Below, piece after piece: positions 8,360 through 16,394 of a DNA stretch of 64,000 bases. The stretch covers positions 617,616-681,615 of the forward strand of contig JAOQAE010000004.1 in NCBI GenBank assembly GCA_025963725.1. Reading direction: 5' to 3'. The DNA is from Bacteroidota bacterium (GTDB taxonomy: Bacteria; Bacteroidota; Bacteroidia; 2-12-FULL-35-15). A model generated the notes under the pieces. It did not search any database, had not been told where the DNA came from, and saw only the letters and a list, made by a program, of their open reading frames with translations. The first letter of the stretch is position 1. Each line of letters starts with the position of its first letter. The position numbers and the translations under genes are program-made.

Positions 8360-9462
8360 GATAACAGGATTTCAAAATTCAATTGAGCTTTAATTGTATT
8401 AATAGGAATGGCATAGGTAAACAAATTGTCGCCGCCTACTACCATCCCTACGATATAACCTTGTTCATCAATTACTATGGAACCGGAGTAGCCGGGCTTG
8501 GTGACCGCATTAAAATTGTTGTTGTTGCTTTGACTCAGCATAATGAGGTTGTTCAGCTGAAAGGGCGGCTGCTGATCTTCATAGTTGATGGATGTGCTGA
8601 ACCCGTTATTAATGATAACCCCGCTTTGCGTTGCCACCATTCCGGTGCTGCTGTCGTATCCCTGGAGGGTGACCCTCGTATTGTTAATCACATCATCGTC
8701 GGTTGTATCCCTTAGGCCCTTTAGCGTTCCCAATACTGCATTGGTAATACCCTGGTTTGTTAATTCGGCTATGCCCGCATCTATTTCATGGCTTCTCATT
8801 CCCCTGAGATGCGTGGCAAATAAGCTTTGCTGCGGATCGCCGGATAAGATGATCTGGTTATTCCCGTTCATCACATTGTAATTGGTATCATCTTTCAGCA
8901 CGTGCTGGCAGGATAACAGCGCTTTCCTGCCTGTGGTGCCGTCCGTCACCACGCATCCAAATGTACCGTTGCCGTTGGTTCTTGTGCGGTTGCTGATACC
9001 CGCCCCCGGCAGGTTCCCCGAGTACTTTACGGGAGGCGCTGCAACATGGATCTCAAAGGCAAGGTTTGCATCCCCGATCTTAAAGGTGTTCAGGAAATAA
9101 TTTTTTGTCGCCTCATCCTTCACGGTCATGTGGATATAGCGTTTCAGATGGCCGTTCTCCATTTTTGCAAGGCTGCCGATGCCGGTAACGCCCGGATGCT
9201 GCATAGCCTTTATCTGCTGTACGGCAGCTTCCAGCGCTTCCTTGCTGATTTCCCCGGTGACAGGAGAATTGATTCCACCCGCCCAGTAATAATTTCCGGC
9301 ATTATCCTTCATCCATTTGTATGTACCCTCGAACTGGTCGCCGTCATAAAGCTTTCCGTCCACCTCGATCTCCGTTCCGGGTACGAGGTATCCATGGCAT
9401 GGCGCATTCACGCTTGGCTTTCCCACCCTCACATTCAGATAATATTTTACCGTTACTTTCAT
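8356..9462 (-). CDS. SH3-like domain plus trypsin-fold serine protease, apparently cytoplasmic
   Basis: Residues 1-63 look like a bacterial SH3 domain (YYLNVRVGKPS near the start, KWMKDNAGNYYWAGG at its end). Residues 150-368 look like a chymotrypsin-fold peptidase with a readable triad: His187 in LLSCQHVL, Asp228 in EIDAGIAEL and Ser326 in PGYSGSIV. The C-terminal strand pair DEQGYIVGMVVGG is typical of the fold. There is no signal peptide, which is unusual for this fold and suggests intracellular action. Its stop overlaps the secreted-protein start by ATGA and its start overlaps the upstream gene's stop by one base (TAATG at 9460-9464). A processing or effector role inside the four-gene operon is likely; the substrate is unknown. 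Confidence 0.85.
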   Translation of the reverse strand: MKVTVKYYLNVRVGKPSVNAPCHGYLVPGTEIEVDGKLYDGDQFEGTYKWMKDNAGNYYWAGGINSPVTGEISKEALEAAVQQIKAMQHPGVTGIGSLAKMENGHLKRYIHMTVKDEATKNYFLNTFKIGDANLAFEIHVAAPPVKYSGNLPGAGISNRTRTNGNGTFGCVVTDGTTGRKALLSCQHVLKDDTNYNVMNGNNQIILSGDPQQSLFATHLRGMRSHEIDAGIAELTNQGITNAVLGTLKGLRDTTDDDVINNTRVTLQGYDSSTGMVATQSGVIINNGFSTSINYEDQQPPFQLNNLIMLSQSNNNNFNAVTKPGYSGSIVIDEQGYIVGMVVGGDNLFTYAIPINTIKAQLNFEILLS

Positions 9463-10637
9463 TATCCTTTAGGTATTATAGCAGTTTCCTTTTGTGCTTT
9501 ATCGTCCTTGGTGCTGCCGCCTTCCGGTTTTCCGGCTACCCTCATTTTTATAAGCTTGTTGAGCAGGTCGAACCAGAAAGGTGCGCCGAGTGAAATGGCA
9601 AGGGCTGTTATAAACCAGCCGAGGAGGCTCCACCAGTGGACATTTTCCGAGACGCAGAAAGTGGACGACTGGCAGCTACATTTTTGTGTGCTGTGGCATT
9701 CCCATCCAAGCCCCAGTAATTGGTTCACATTTTTGATCTCTGAGTTGATCATTGCATTTGCCGAATCAATGAGTACGGCAGACTGCTTCGCAATGTATCT
9801 TTCTGTAGAGTCTATTTTGTAATTGCCGGTAGAATCGACCGTATGAAGCTTTGCCGAATCAAGCGTCCGGCGAGTGGAATCGGCCTTTGACGCGGCAGGC
9901 TTCTTCATCAGCTCATCCAGCCTTTTGTCCTGCTTCGCCTTGTTCTCACGCAATTGTTCGCCCAGCGCCTGGTGCGTTTCCATGTATGCGGAAGCATTAT
10001 CTGCCAGCTGTGCGGCCAGCTTCGGATCGCTCGAAAGCTTTTTTGTGATGGAGATGGTATCCACGTTAAAGATGAGCGCAAGAGAAAATCCGATGGCAAA
10101 AAGAATGTATTGCGTTTGCTTTTTATACCAGCCGGTAGCGCGTGCCATGGTGTCGTCAAACCACTGCTCGAGCAGCGTTTTGAACTTTTCCACATCGCCC
10201 TGAGAATCGGCCCAGAGCGAGCGAAGATAGGTCAGGGTTTCGGGGTTGATGCTGATCTTGTTCACCCACCGTGTTTCCGCATTGTCGAGCGCCTGCTGGA
10301 TGAGCGGCCGGATATCCTGCCCAGGCTGTACGTTCTCACCCCTCAGCAGGTCCACGAATACCTTGGAGAAATTCTGTGCGGAAAGATAGGACGGCTTGCT
10401 TCTTGGGTTCTCTTTTTCCGCCAGGTACTTTATGAGCGGATGTTCATAAAATACTTTCGACAGCATTTTGCTTGCCGTACCGTCATCCAGCATCCGGCTG
10501 ATCCCTTTTTTCAGGATCTTGCCCCGAAGGCCAAGGTTGGTGGCTATTACTTCCTGGATAATGGTTGCCAGAAGGCTGTACAGCAGGTAAATGAATACCA
10601 GGCTGATCACTACATTTAATGCGACTGAATTGAACAT
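9462..10637 (-). CDS. 391-aa membrane protein, first gene of the protease operon
   Basis: Three membrane segments are seen: 8-31, about 177-197 and about 340-362. The first cytoplasmic part holds HPLIKYL (66-72), PSYLSAQNF and the striking segment WFDDTMARATGWYKKQTQ (159-176), followed by NVDT (191-194). From memory these features recur in a widespread but uncharacterised bacterial membrane family. Between TM2 and TM3 lies a long charged, Ser/Asp/Thr-rich, probably coiled-coil region, then a cluster of four cysteines (ending KCSCQSSTFC), and after TM3 the motif GAPFWFDLLNKL. It leads the operon and overlaps the protease start (TAATG). A membrane scaffold or sensor for the protease is the simplest inference. 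Confidence 0.85.
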   Translation of the reverse strand: MFNSVALNVVISLVFIYLLYSLLATIIQEVIATNLGLRGKILKKGISRMLDDGTASKMLSKVFYEHPLIKYLAEKENPRSKPSYLSAQNFSKVFVDLLRGENVQPGQDIRPLIQQALDNAETRWVNKISINPETLTYLRSLWADSQGDVEKFKTLLEQWFDDTMARATGWYKKQTQYILFAIGFSLALIFNVDTISITKKLSSDPKLAAQLADNASAYMETHQALGEQLRENKAKQDKRLDELMKKPAASKADSTRRTLDSAKLHTVDSTGNYKIDSTERYIAKQSAVLIDSANAMINSEIKNVNQLLGLGWECHSTQKCSCQSSTFCVSENVHWWSLLGWFITALAISLGAPFWFDLLNKLIKMRVAGKPEGGSTKDDKAQKETAIIPKG

Positions 10638-11234
10638 GTTGTAATTTTTTTACCTACTCTTTATCGGATTTTCGGCTCCTCCGTTTTTTTAATTAACAAG
10701 CACAGCTGCCTCTTTTTCCTGATGCAGGCAATGTGGTACGGCATGCTATCGGTGGCAATAAACCTGTGAGCGAGAGAAAGCCCTGACTGTTTTCATCTCC
10801 CATAATTTCTGTACGATAATTTAATCTATGTAATTCTGTGTAATCACATGTTAATTATAGACTATTTCATCCAAATATCGGCGTATCGTCCCATAAAAAA
10901 ATGGACAAATTCTTACTTTTGTGACATACAAGATCCTGGAAATGGAAAAGCTGTGATCGTAAAAAATTTCAAATTGAAATTTTTTCAAAGGTCGGGGTGG
11001 GAGGGCGGAAAGCCATGGACAAATTCATTCTCAAATACGACTCGTGGCAACGCATTTAAGATCAGGCTGTTGTTGGGTTTTCAGCCTCGATGGGCTGATA
11101 AAAAATGATAAAGGTTTTTATTAACAGGAATCCTGAAAGGGGGGATGTTAATTGTTAATAAGCGGAAACGGGCATACTTTTAAAAAGGCAGCGGTTTGCC
11201 TTTGCGTAAAAGAAGAGATTAGAAACTGAAGGGA
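10638..11234 (-). other. 597-base gene-free stretch upstream of the four-gene operon
   Basis: I find no convincing gene. A 12-base direct repeat, ATGGACAAATTC, occurs at 10901-10912 and 11015-11026. A plus-strand TACTTTTG (10914-10921) fits the -7 consensus but leads only to a five-codon open frame starting at 10942, ATG GAA AAG CTG TGA. A small stem (TCAGCC/GGGCTGA near 11079-11097) has no T-run on either strand. The region is AT-rich and may hold the operon promoter, but I could not place a minus-strand TAnnTTTG box near 10637. Confidence 0.5.
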
Positions 11235-11477
11235 TCAATAGCTTGACTCCTTCAGCTTTTCTTCATAGTTATCCCTTACATGCTGGTTAATGAAAGTGGT
11301 AAGCCCTTTACCTGCGATCGCCAGCTTTTTCATGTGCTCGATAGCGCTTTCGCCTGCGCTTTTGTAGGAATACCTGTAAATAGAGCCATCTATAAACTGT
11401 ATGATGATATCCTTGTCTTCGATCTCATAAAACTCAACCCCGGACGTACCGGAGTTATTTTTTTTATACTGTTCCAT
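11235..11477 (-). CDS. KTSC-like small protein
   Basis: This 80-aa soluble protein fits the KTSC pattern (a domain named for its occurrence at the C-terminus of some lysyl-tRNA synthetases). It has strands IIIQFIDGSIYRYSY, then a helix and the closing GKGLTTFINQHVRDNYEEKL. Stand-alone KTSC proteins are common and have no settled function. The gene stands alone between two gaps of 190 and 597 bases; whether it is cotranscribed with its neighbours is unclear. The start is a single in-frame ATG at the left end of the conserved part. Confidence 0.7.
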   Translation of the reverse strand: MEQYKKNNSGTSGVEFYEIEDKDIIIQFIDGSIYRYSYKSAGESAIEHMKKLAIAGKGLTTFINQHVRDNYEEKLKESSY

Positions 11478-11620
11478 ACTATTACTGTCTCAAACATCCT
11501 GCCTGATCAACTGCGGAAGATTATCCCCATTGTTCCTCCGGTACCTGAATGTTTATAATTTTTGCGCTCAATCGGGTGTTAAGCGTGTGAGTGATGTTCA
11601 TTGAAGGGCGAGACTGAAAG

Positions 11621-11646
11621 CAAAAAGCATCCTGCCGGAGATGCTT
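11621..11646 (-). terminator. Rho-independent terminator after the zinc-ribbon gene
   Basis: On the minus strand the stem AAGCATC/GATGCTT with an 8-base loop (11625-11646) is followed by five T (11622-11626). It lies 24 bases after the stop of the gene at 11670-12800. Confidence 0.6.
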
Positions 11647-11669
11647 CGCTTTTATAAGTTGGATAAAAT

Positions 11670-12800
11670 TTAGTGACTCTCGTTGTACATCGTGATCCCG
11701 AAATAAACACTTACGCCGATCGCGATCACCGCCAGGATCGCCAGTGTGATCTTGATGGCGCTGTAAGGACGCTCACCCTGCACTTCGCCGGTGCGGCCGT
11801 TGATCATGAAGCGGTATACTTTTTCGCTGTAACGGTATGCGCTTAGCCACACAGGAAGCAGGATGTGCTTAAAGGTAATGTCGTTGTACTGTGTGTCCAC
11901 CGAGCTGATGCGCTGGTGATCACCGCCGATGTCGCTGCAAATGGAAGAGCGGATGCCTGCCTCCATGATCACTTTCGATTTTTCAAACCCCGTTTTCACA
12001 TCCACCTGGTAGCTTTCGGTTCGGAAACCGCTAAGGAATTTATCGTTGTAATCTGTGAGATTTTCGATGTCCCAGGGCTCCAGCGCGTTGGTGTATTTCT
12101 CCGGGAGCGAGTTGCTCGCAAGCACCAGCACATCATCGAAATCATTATAAACGGTGCCGCTTACGGGAATCCAGCGGATCTTCGTAACCGTGCGCGTGCG
12201 GGTCACCGATTTGCCATTTTCCACGGCGGTGTATGTTTCCGTGGTTTGATAATTATCACCACGCTGGCCTGTGTAAGAGCTGAAGGTTTTGGAATCATAG
12301 GTCCAGTAAGGAATGTACATTCCGTTCAGCTTGTCGGCATTGTCAACGTAATGCTTCAGGTCGTTCGGCGCAAACCATAAGCCGCCTACCCACTTTTTGA
12401 ATTCGGTAAAAGCCGATTTCTGATCTACCTTAAAAGGCAAAAGGTATTTAGGCTTGATGATGCTTGTCGCTGTACCACCTCCTGTGACAACAATCGGGGA
12501 CGCGCAGAAGGGGCAGCTGTCAGAAGTAATATTCGGCTTCAGCGTTGACGATGCGCCGCAGTTCCCGCATTTAACGGTGCTGATCTCCTGCTTTTCAACT
12601 CCTGCGCTGTTCTCGTTCAGGAATTTTTCAAAATCGATCTCTTCCACGATCGTGATCGCCGCGGCTTCTGTGATCTCGTTTGCGCAGCCGCAGTACTCAC
12701 ATTTTAAATGTGCGGTTCCCGGTGCATATTTCAGCAGTGCGCCGCATTCGCGGCAGTCGAGCTGGTTGCTGGTGGCCTGGATCTTTTCTTCTACTTCCAT
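11670..12800 (-). CDS. Double zinc-ribbon protein with C-terminal membrane anchor (YdjG-like)
   Basis: Two treble-cysteine zinc ribbons are visible: C16-x2-C19 with C34-x2-C37, and C78-x2-C81 with C96-x2-C99. A conserved central region follows (IIKPKYLLPFKVD, FKKWVGGLWFAPNDLK, GMYIPYWTYD). Near the end are the segment LLPVWLSAYRYSEKVYRFMI and one TM helix (about 350-370). This layout is that of the TFIIB-type zinc-ribbon protein family that includes B. subtilis YdjG. The SPFH gene lies 143 bases upstream on the same strand, which repeats the YdjG/YdjI association known from the PspA membrane-stress locus of Bacillus. A membrane-associated assembly role is inferred. A terminator follows at 11621-11646. 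Confidence 0.8.
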   Translation of the reverse strand: MEVEEKIQATSNQLDCRECGALLKYAPGTAHLKCEYCGCANEITEAAAITIVEEIDFEKFLNENSAGVEKQEISTVKCGNCGASSTLKPNITSDSCPFCASPIVVTGGGTATSIIKPKYLLPFKVDQKSAFTEFKKWVGGLWFAPNDLKHYVDNADKLNGMYIPYWTYDSKTFSSYTGQRGDNYQTTETYTAVENGKSVTRTRTVTKIRWIPVSGTVYNDFDDVLVLASNSLPEKYTNALEPWDIENLTDYNDKFLSGFRTESYQVDVKTGFEKSKVIMEAGIRSSICSDIGGDHQRISSVDTQYNDITFKHILLPVWLSAYRYSEKVYRFMINGRTGEVQGERPYSAIKITLAILAVIAIGVSVYFGITMYNESH

Positions 12801-12820
12801 TGGATGTTTGTTTAGTTGTT

Positions 12821-12913
12821 GTCATTCTGAACGGAGCGCAGCGAAGTGAAGAATCTTCCCAAAGCCGGCCCGGATCAAATTAAGCAGGATCCATTCGCTT
12901 CGCTCAGGATGAC
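12821..12913. repeat. Intergenic inverted repeat, GTCATTCTGA family
   Basis: A 93-base element begins GTCATTCTGAACGGAGCGCA and ends CGCTTCGCTCAGGATGAC. The ends are imperfect inverted repeats (GTCATTCTGA against TCAGGATGAC). It fills most of the gap between the zinc-ribbon and SPFH genes. A related copy lies at 51041-51181. Confidence 0.7.
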
Positions 12914-12943
12914 ATACTGCTTATAGCTGATGGCCCATTGCAA

Positions 12944-14053
12944 TTACATCGGAGGCAAGGGCGGCGGAACAGCGCTGAATAATTTGGCAAGCTCCGGCTG
13001 TGAATCGGCGGAAGCCCATGTGGTCATCCCGTTCTTCCAGATCATCGAGTCTTTTTTGAATGTCCCCTGCGCGATCATGTGGCTCAGCGCCTGCTCTGTG
13101 AAAGGGCCTGTTTGCGCACCATTCACTGCTACATAATATTGCGTGGCCTGCGGCACAGGCGGTGGAGTGTTCTGGTTCTGGTTAGGGTTGAACTGGTTCT
13201 GGTTGAACATGTTTCCCATCTGGTTACCCATTCCGAAGCCCATTCCCATTCCAACACCTGCGCCCATCATGCTGTTGCCGTTCTCTGCAGCCTTCTCCAT
13301 GGAGTTAGCGGCCTGGAACTGCGTATAAGCGCCGAGGTTGCCAATAATTCCCATGCTGCTCCGCTTGTCAAGCGCTGCTTCCACTTCGGGCGGAAGGGAG
13401 ATGTTCTCCACGAGCAGCTTGGTCACTTCAATTCCGAGCTCCTGGAACTCAGGGTTTATTTTACCGGCAACAAATTTTGAAAGTTCATCATAATTGGATG
13501 CAAGGTCGAGCGCCGGGATCTTGCTTTCCGCGATAGCATCCGTAAAGCGTGTGATCACGAGGTTACGAAGCTGGTCGGTGATCTCGTCCGTTGTAAAATG
13601 AGCATCGGTGCCGGCAATCTCCTTCAGGAATTTCTTCGCATCCACCACGCGCAATGCGTATGTTCCGAATGCACGCAGGCGGATCGGGCCGAATTCGGCA
13701 TCACGCAGCATGATCGGATTTTTGGTTCCCCATTTCTGGTTGGTGAACTGCTTTGTGTTCACGAAATAAACTTCGGCTTTAAAAGGGCTGTTAAAACCGA
13801 ATTTCCAGCTTTTTAGCGTGGTCATGACCGGCATGTTCTGGGTTTCCAGCGTATACATTCCCGGCTTGAACTCATCGGCCATCTGTCCTTCATTCACAAA
13901 CACGGCTACCTGCGATTCGCGCACAGTGAGCTTTGCGCCCATCTTAATTTCGTTCTGATAGCGCGGATGGCGCCATACCATTGTATCGTTTGAGCTGTCC
14001 GTCCATTCAATGACGTCTACAAATTCTCCTTTTAGTTTGTCAAATAGTCCCAT
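12944..14053 (-). CDS. SPFH-domain protein with C-terminal GYF_2-like domain (YdjI-like)
   Basis: The start MGLFDKLKGEFVDVIEW (ATG 14051-14053) is typical of the YdjI/virion-core SPFH family, so a longer reading from 14110 is not used. An SPFH domain covers about 20-240 (MVWRHPRYQNEIKMGAKLTV, RAFGTYALRVVD, KLLVENISLPPEVEAALDKR). A low-complexity Gly/Met/Asn/Gln linker (about 255-300) precedes a GYF_2-like domain (YYVAVNGAQTGPFTEQAL through MIWKNGMTTWA). The protein ends in a Pro-rich tail. SPFH proteins form oligomers on membranes; this one has no obvious TM helix and may be recruited by its zinc-ribbon partner at 11670-12800. Confidence 0.85.
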   Translation of the reverse strand: MGLFDKLKGEFVDVIEWTDSSNDTMVWRHPRYQNEIKMGAKLTVRESQVAVFVNEGQMADEFKPGMYTLETQNMPVMTTLKSWKFGFNSPFKAEVYFVNTKQFTNQKWGTKNPIMLRDAEFGPIRLRAFGTYALRVVDAKKFLKEIAGTDAHFTTDEITDQLRNLVITRFTDAIAESKIPALDLASNYDELSKFVAGKINPEFQELGIEVTKLLVENISLPPEVEAALDKRSSMGIIGNLGAYTQFQAANSMEKAAENGNSMMGAGVGMGMGFGMGNQMGNMFNQNQFNPNQNQNTPPPVPQATQYYVAVNGAQTGPFTEQALSHMIAQGTFKKDSMIWKNGMTTWASADSQPELAKLFSAVPPPLPPM

Positions 14054-14185
14054 GATGTTAATTTTAATTGTTCTGTGTACCAAACATAATTGAAATAGGA
14101 GAGAATTCAAATAAAATTAAGGGAAAGTTTACCGATGGAAGCATTTGAGTGGATTATAAATTCAGGATTTATTTTTGTGAATCTT

Positions 14186-14313
14186 ACCACCCCTAACCCC
14201 TCCTGGGAGGAGGGAATGCTCCGTTGGAAGAATTTGAGTGGAATTTTAAATCAGAATTTCTGTATTAAATGTTCGCAGGATCAGCTCCCTCCTTTAAGGA
14301 GGGTCGGGGTGGT
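14186..14313. repeat. Intergenic repeat element, ACCACCCC...GGGGTGGT family, complete copy
   Basis: This 128-base element starts ACCACCCCTAACCCCTCCTG and ends AGGAGGGTCGGGGTGGT, so the termini are inverted repeats. Internal landmarks are ATGCTCCGTTGGAAG and GGATCAGCTCCCTCC. Other copies lie at 14481-14573, 18949-19165, 29156-29277 and 51703-51734. It sits in the 557-base gene-free gap 14054-14610, whose remaining part is the element at 14322-14476 plus about 130 bases of unremarkable AT-rich sequence. Confidence 0.8.
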
Positions 14314-14321
14314 ATACGAGT

Positions 14322-14476
14322 ATTTCTTTTTCTTTTTTCTTGATAAAAAAGAAACAAAAAATCAAGAAAGCCTGATCGCTCCCCGCAGTGCTACACGGCA
14401 TCGCAGGCTTTCAAGCCTTAGCGCGGCTCCGTGATTTTCTTTCTAGTAAACGATAAGGGTTTTCTTTTTTATCGTT
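14322..14476. repeat. Intergenic element with CTTGAT/ATCAAG hairpin and poly-T flanks
   Basis: This low-complexity element begins with a T-rich run and a hairpin CTTGAT...ATCAAG (14340-14365). It continues through GCCTGATCGCTCC and ends in another T-rich run. It looks like a second kind of dispersed Bacteroidota intergenic repeat. No other copy is seen in this window, so the family assignment rests on memory of similar elements. Confidence 0.4.
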
Positions 14477-14480
14477 CGCA

Positions 14481-14573
14481 GGATCAGCTCCCTCCTTTAA
14501 GGAGGGTCGGGGTGGTAGGAGCTCACCACCCCTAACCCCTCCTGGGAGGAGGGGAAGGCTCCGTTGGAGGCAT
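14481..14573. repeat. Intergenic repeat element, ACCACCCC family, two half-copies
   Basis: A right half (GGATCAGCTCCCTCC through GGGGTGGT, ending 14516) is followed 8 bases later by a left half (ACCACCCCTAACCCCTCC, from 14525). The halves are in inverted-out order compared with a complete copy. The element lies about 40 bases upstream of the flavoprotein start. Confidence 0.7.
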
Positions 14574-14610
14574 TACAGAAATACAATAAAAAAAAGTACT
14601 TTTAACATCA

Positions 14611-15837
14611 ATGAAACCCAAACAGATAATTGTAATAGGAGGAGGCGCTGCGGGCTTTTTTGCAGCCATCAATTCGGCGCAGCTATGCCCGGATGCGGAA
14701 GTTGTTTTACTGGAAAAAACGAACAAGCTGCTTTCCAAAGTACGTGTTTCCGGGGGCGGGCGCTGCAATGTAACGCATGCCTGCTTTGATAACGGCCTGC
14801 TGGTGAAGCATTATCCGCGCGGTGAAAAAGAATTGAAAAGCGTGTTCAGCAGGTTCAGCACAAGCGATACAATTAACTGGTTTGAGCAGCGCGGAGTGAA
14901 ATTAAAAACTGAAGCCGACGGAAGGATGTTCCCAACGACCGATACTTCTGAAACCATTGTGGAATGCCTGCTTCGCGAAGCTGAGAAGCTGGATGTAAAA
15001 ATAAAGCAGGGTGTGGATGTGGAAGAGATCATAAAAAATGAGGATGGCACGTTCAGCCTGAATGTGAAGTCGGGCGGCACTTTTAGCTGCGACCGCTTAA
15101 TAATTGCAACAGGCGGCAATTCAAAAAATGAAGCGTATGAATGGCTGCGGAAATTGGGGCATACCATTGTAAAGCCTGTGCCTTCGCTGTTTACGTTCAA
15201 TATCCCGGATAACCCGGTTACTCAGCTGATGGGCGTTTCCGTGCCTTCGGCAAGAGTGAGGGTGGCAGGCAGCAAGCTTCAAACGGAAGGTCCCTTGCTC
15301 ATTACGCACTGGGGCATGAGCGGGCCGGCGGTGCTGAAAGCTTCCGCCTGGGGAGCGCGGATATTGAGCGAGATGGATTATCATTTTACGGCGCTCCTCA
15401 ACTGGCTGCCGAAGCATACGGAAGAAAAGCTGCGGATCGAATTCAATGATCACCGGGAAGAGTTTCCTGCAAGAAGCGTGATGGGAAATTGTCCGCTGGA
15501 GCTGCCAAAGCGCCTTTGGGAATACCTTGTAAACAAATCGGGGATCGCTGCGGAAACACGCTGGGCCGACCTGTCGAAAAAAAACCTGAACCAGCTGGTA
15601 AATGCCATCCTGAATGATGAATACAAAGTAAAAGGAAAGACCACGTTTAAGGAAGAGTTTGTGACATGCGGCGGCATCAGCCTGAAAGAGGTTGACCTGG
15701 CTACGATGCAGAGCAGGGTGGTGCCCGGACTCTTTTTCGCAGGGGAAGTGTTGGATGTTGATGGCATTACGGGCGGATTTAACTTCCAGAATGCCTGGAG
15801 CACCGCCTGGGTGGCAGCCGGAAATGCAGTAAAATAG
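14611..15837 (+). CDS. HI0933/YhiN-family FAD-dependent oxidoreductase
   Basis: The 408-aa flavoprotein opens with the Rossmann motif VIGGGAAGFFAA (residues 8-19) and the LLEKTNKLLSKVRVSGGGRCN segment that typifies the HI0933/YhiN/BaiN family. The second FAD motif ATGGNS is near 166-171, and the family's ITHWGMSGPAVLKAS and C-terminal GGFNFQNAWSTAWVAG-like ending are present. Family members have been proposed as aminoacetone oxidase-like or bile-acid-type dehydrogenases, but the substrate is generally unknown. A near-consensus -7 box (TACTTTTA, 14597-14604) sits just before the ATG. It precedes marR by 89 bases and may be separately transcribed. Confidence 0.92.
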   Translation: MKPKQIIVIGGGAAGFFAAINSAQLCPDAEVVLLEKTNKLLSKVRVSGGGRCNVTHACFDNGLLVKHYPRGEKELKSVFSRFSTSDTINWFEQRGVKLKTEADGRMFPTTDTSETIVECLLREAEKLDVKIKQGVDVEEIIKNEDGTFSLNVKSGGTFSCDRLIIATGGNSKNEAYEWLRKLGHTIVKPVPSLFTFNIPDNPVTQLMGVSVPSARVRVAGSKLQTEGPLLITHWGMSGPAVLKASAWGARILSEMDYHFTALLNWLPKHTEEKLRIEFNDHREEFPARSVMGNCPLELPKRLWEYLVNKSGIAAETRWADLSKKNLNQLVNAILNDEYKVKGKTTFKEEFVTCGGISLKEVDLATMQSRVVPGLFFAGEVLDVDGITGGFNFQNAWSTAWVAAGNAVK

Positions 15838-15861
15838 GGATTTTAACATTTTTTAAATTAA

Positions 15862-15873
15862 ATGTATATACAT
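15862..15873. promoter_or_regulatory. Putative MarR operator 1
   Basis: The perfect 12-base palindrome ATGTATATACAT lies 28 bases upstream of the marR -7 box and is followed by ATAATGTATT. The same palindrome with a similar follow-up (TAAATGTATT) occurs at 16395-16406 in front of yceI. AT-rich palindromes of this size are typical MarR-family targets. Binding by the neighbouring MarR protein is inferred. Confidence 0.6.
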
Positions 15874-15900
15874 ATAATGTATTTGTATTTAAATTTTACG

Positions 15901-15908
15901 TATCTTTG
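15901..15908 (+). promoter_or_regulatory. -7 promoter box of the marR gene
   Basis: TATCTTTG matches TAnnTTTG exactly and lies 18 bases before the ATG at 15927. A TTTG at 15882-15885 could be the -33 element, though the 15-base spacing is short. The palindrome at 15862-15873 overlaps the likely polymerase-binding region, which fits autorepression. Confidence 0.65.
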
Positions 15909-15926
15909 TACTGTAATTGAAACACA

Positions 15927-16376
15927 ATGGAAATCGGGAAAGAAATAAAACAGGCAAAATTCAAGAATGAATACCAGAAGCTGCTCATTAATATCATGTT
16001 TACGAGCAACTGGCTGGGGGCAAAGCACGCCTGTAACCTGAAGCCTTACGGAATCTCCTCGCAGCAGTTCAACCTGCTCCGGATCTTAAGAGGGCAGCAC
16101 CCGAAGCCGGCCACGGTGAATCTGCTGATCGACCGGATGCTGGATAAGAACTCAAATGCATCCCGCCTGGTGGAAAAACTGAGAGTAAAAAAATTAGTGG
16201 AGCGGGCAACTTGTCCGGAAGACCGCAGGGCTGTGAATGTGGTGATCACCGACAAAGGGCTTGACCTGCTGGCGGAGATCGACAAGCAGGAGATGGCATT
16301 CCTGAAAGAGATGAAGAATATTACGGAGCAGGAAGCAGAGCAGATAAATTTTTTACTGGATAAGCTTCGCGGCTAA
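15927..16376 (+). CDS. MarR-family transcriptional regulator
   Basis: The 149-aa protein has the MarR winged-helix layout: a dimerisation helix at the N-terminus, a recognition helix near LDKNSNASRLVEKL, and a wing with the D-x-R signature (PEDRRAVNVVITDKG). C-terminal helices complete the dimer interface. It heads a same-strand cluster with yceI, an extradiol dioxygenase, a YciI-like gene and a pirin, a gene set often tied to quinone, phenol or redox stress. The only palindromes of its type in the area precede this gene and yceI, so it probably represses itself and the downstream cluster. No conserved redox-sensing Cys pair is evident; one Cys (in RATCPEDRR) lies next to the wing. Confidence 0.93.
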   Translation: MEIGKEIKQAKFKNEYQKLLINIMFTSNWLGAKHACNLKPYGISSQQFNLLRILRGQHPKPATVNLLIDRMLDKNSNASRLVEKLRVKKLVERATCPEDRRAVNVVITDKGLDLLAEIDKQEMAFLKEMKNITEQEAEQINFLLDKLRG

Positions 16377-16394
16377 AAAAATTTGCATAAATAT

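Noticed and set aside
14135-14434. Open frame of 99 codons on the plus strand
   Set aside because: It is made almost entirely of the ACCACCCC-type repeat and the T-rich element, not of coding sequence.
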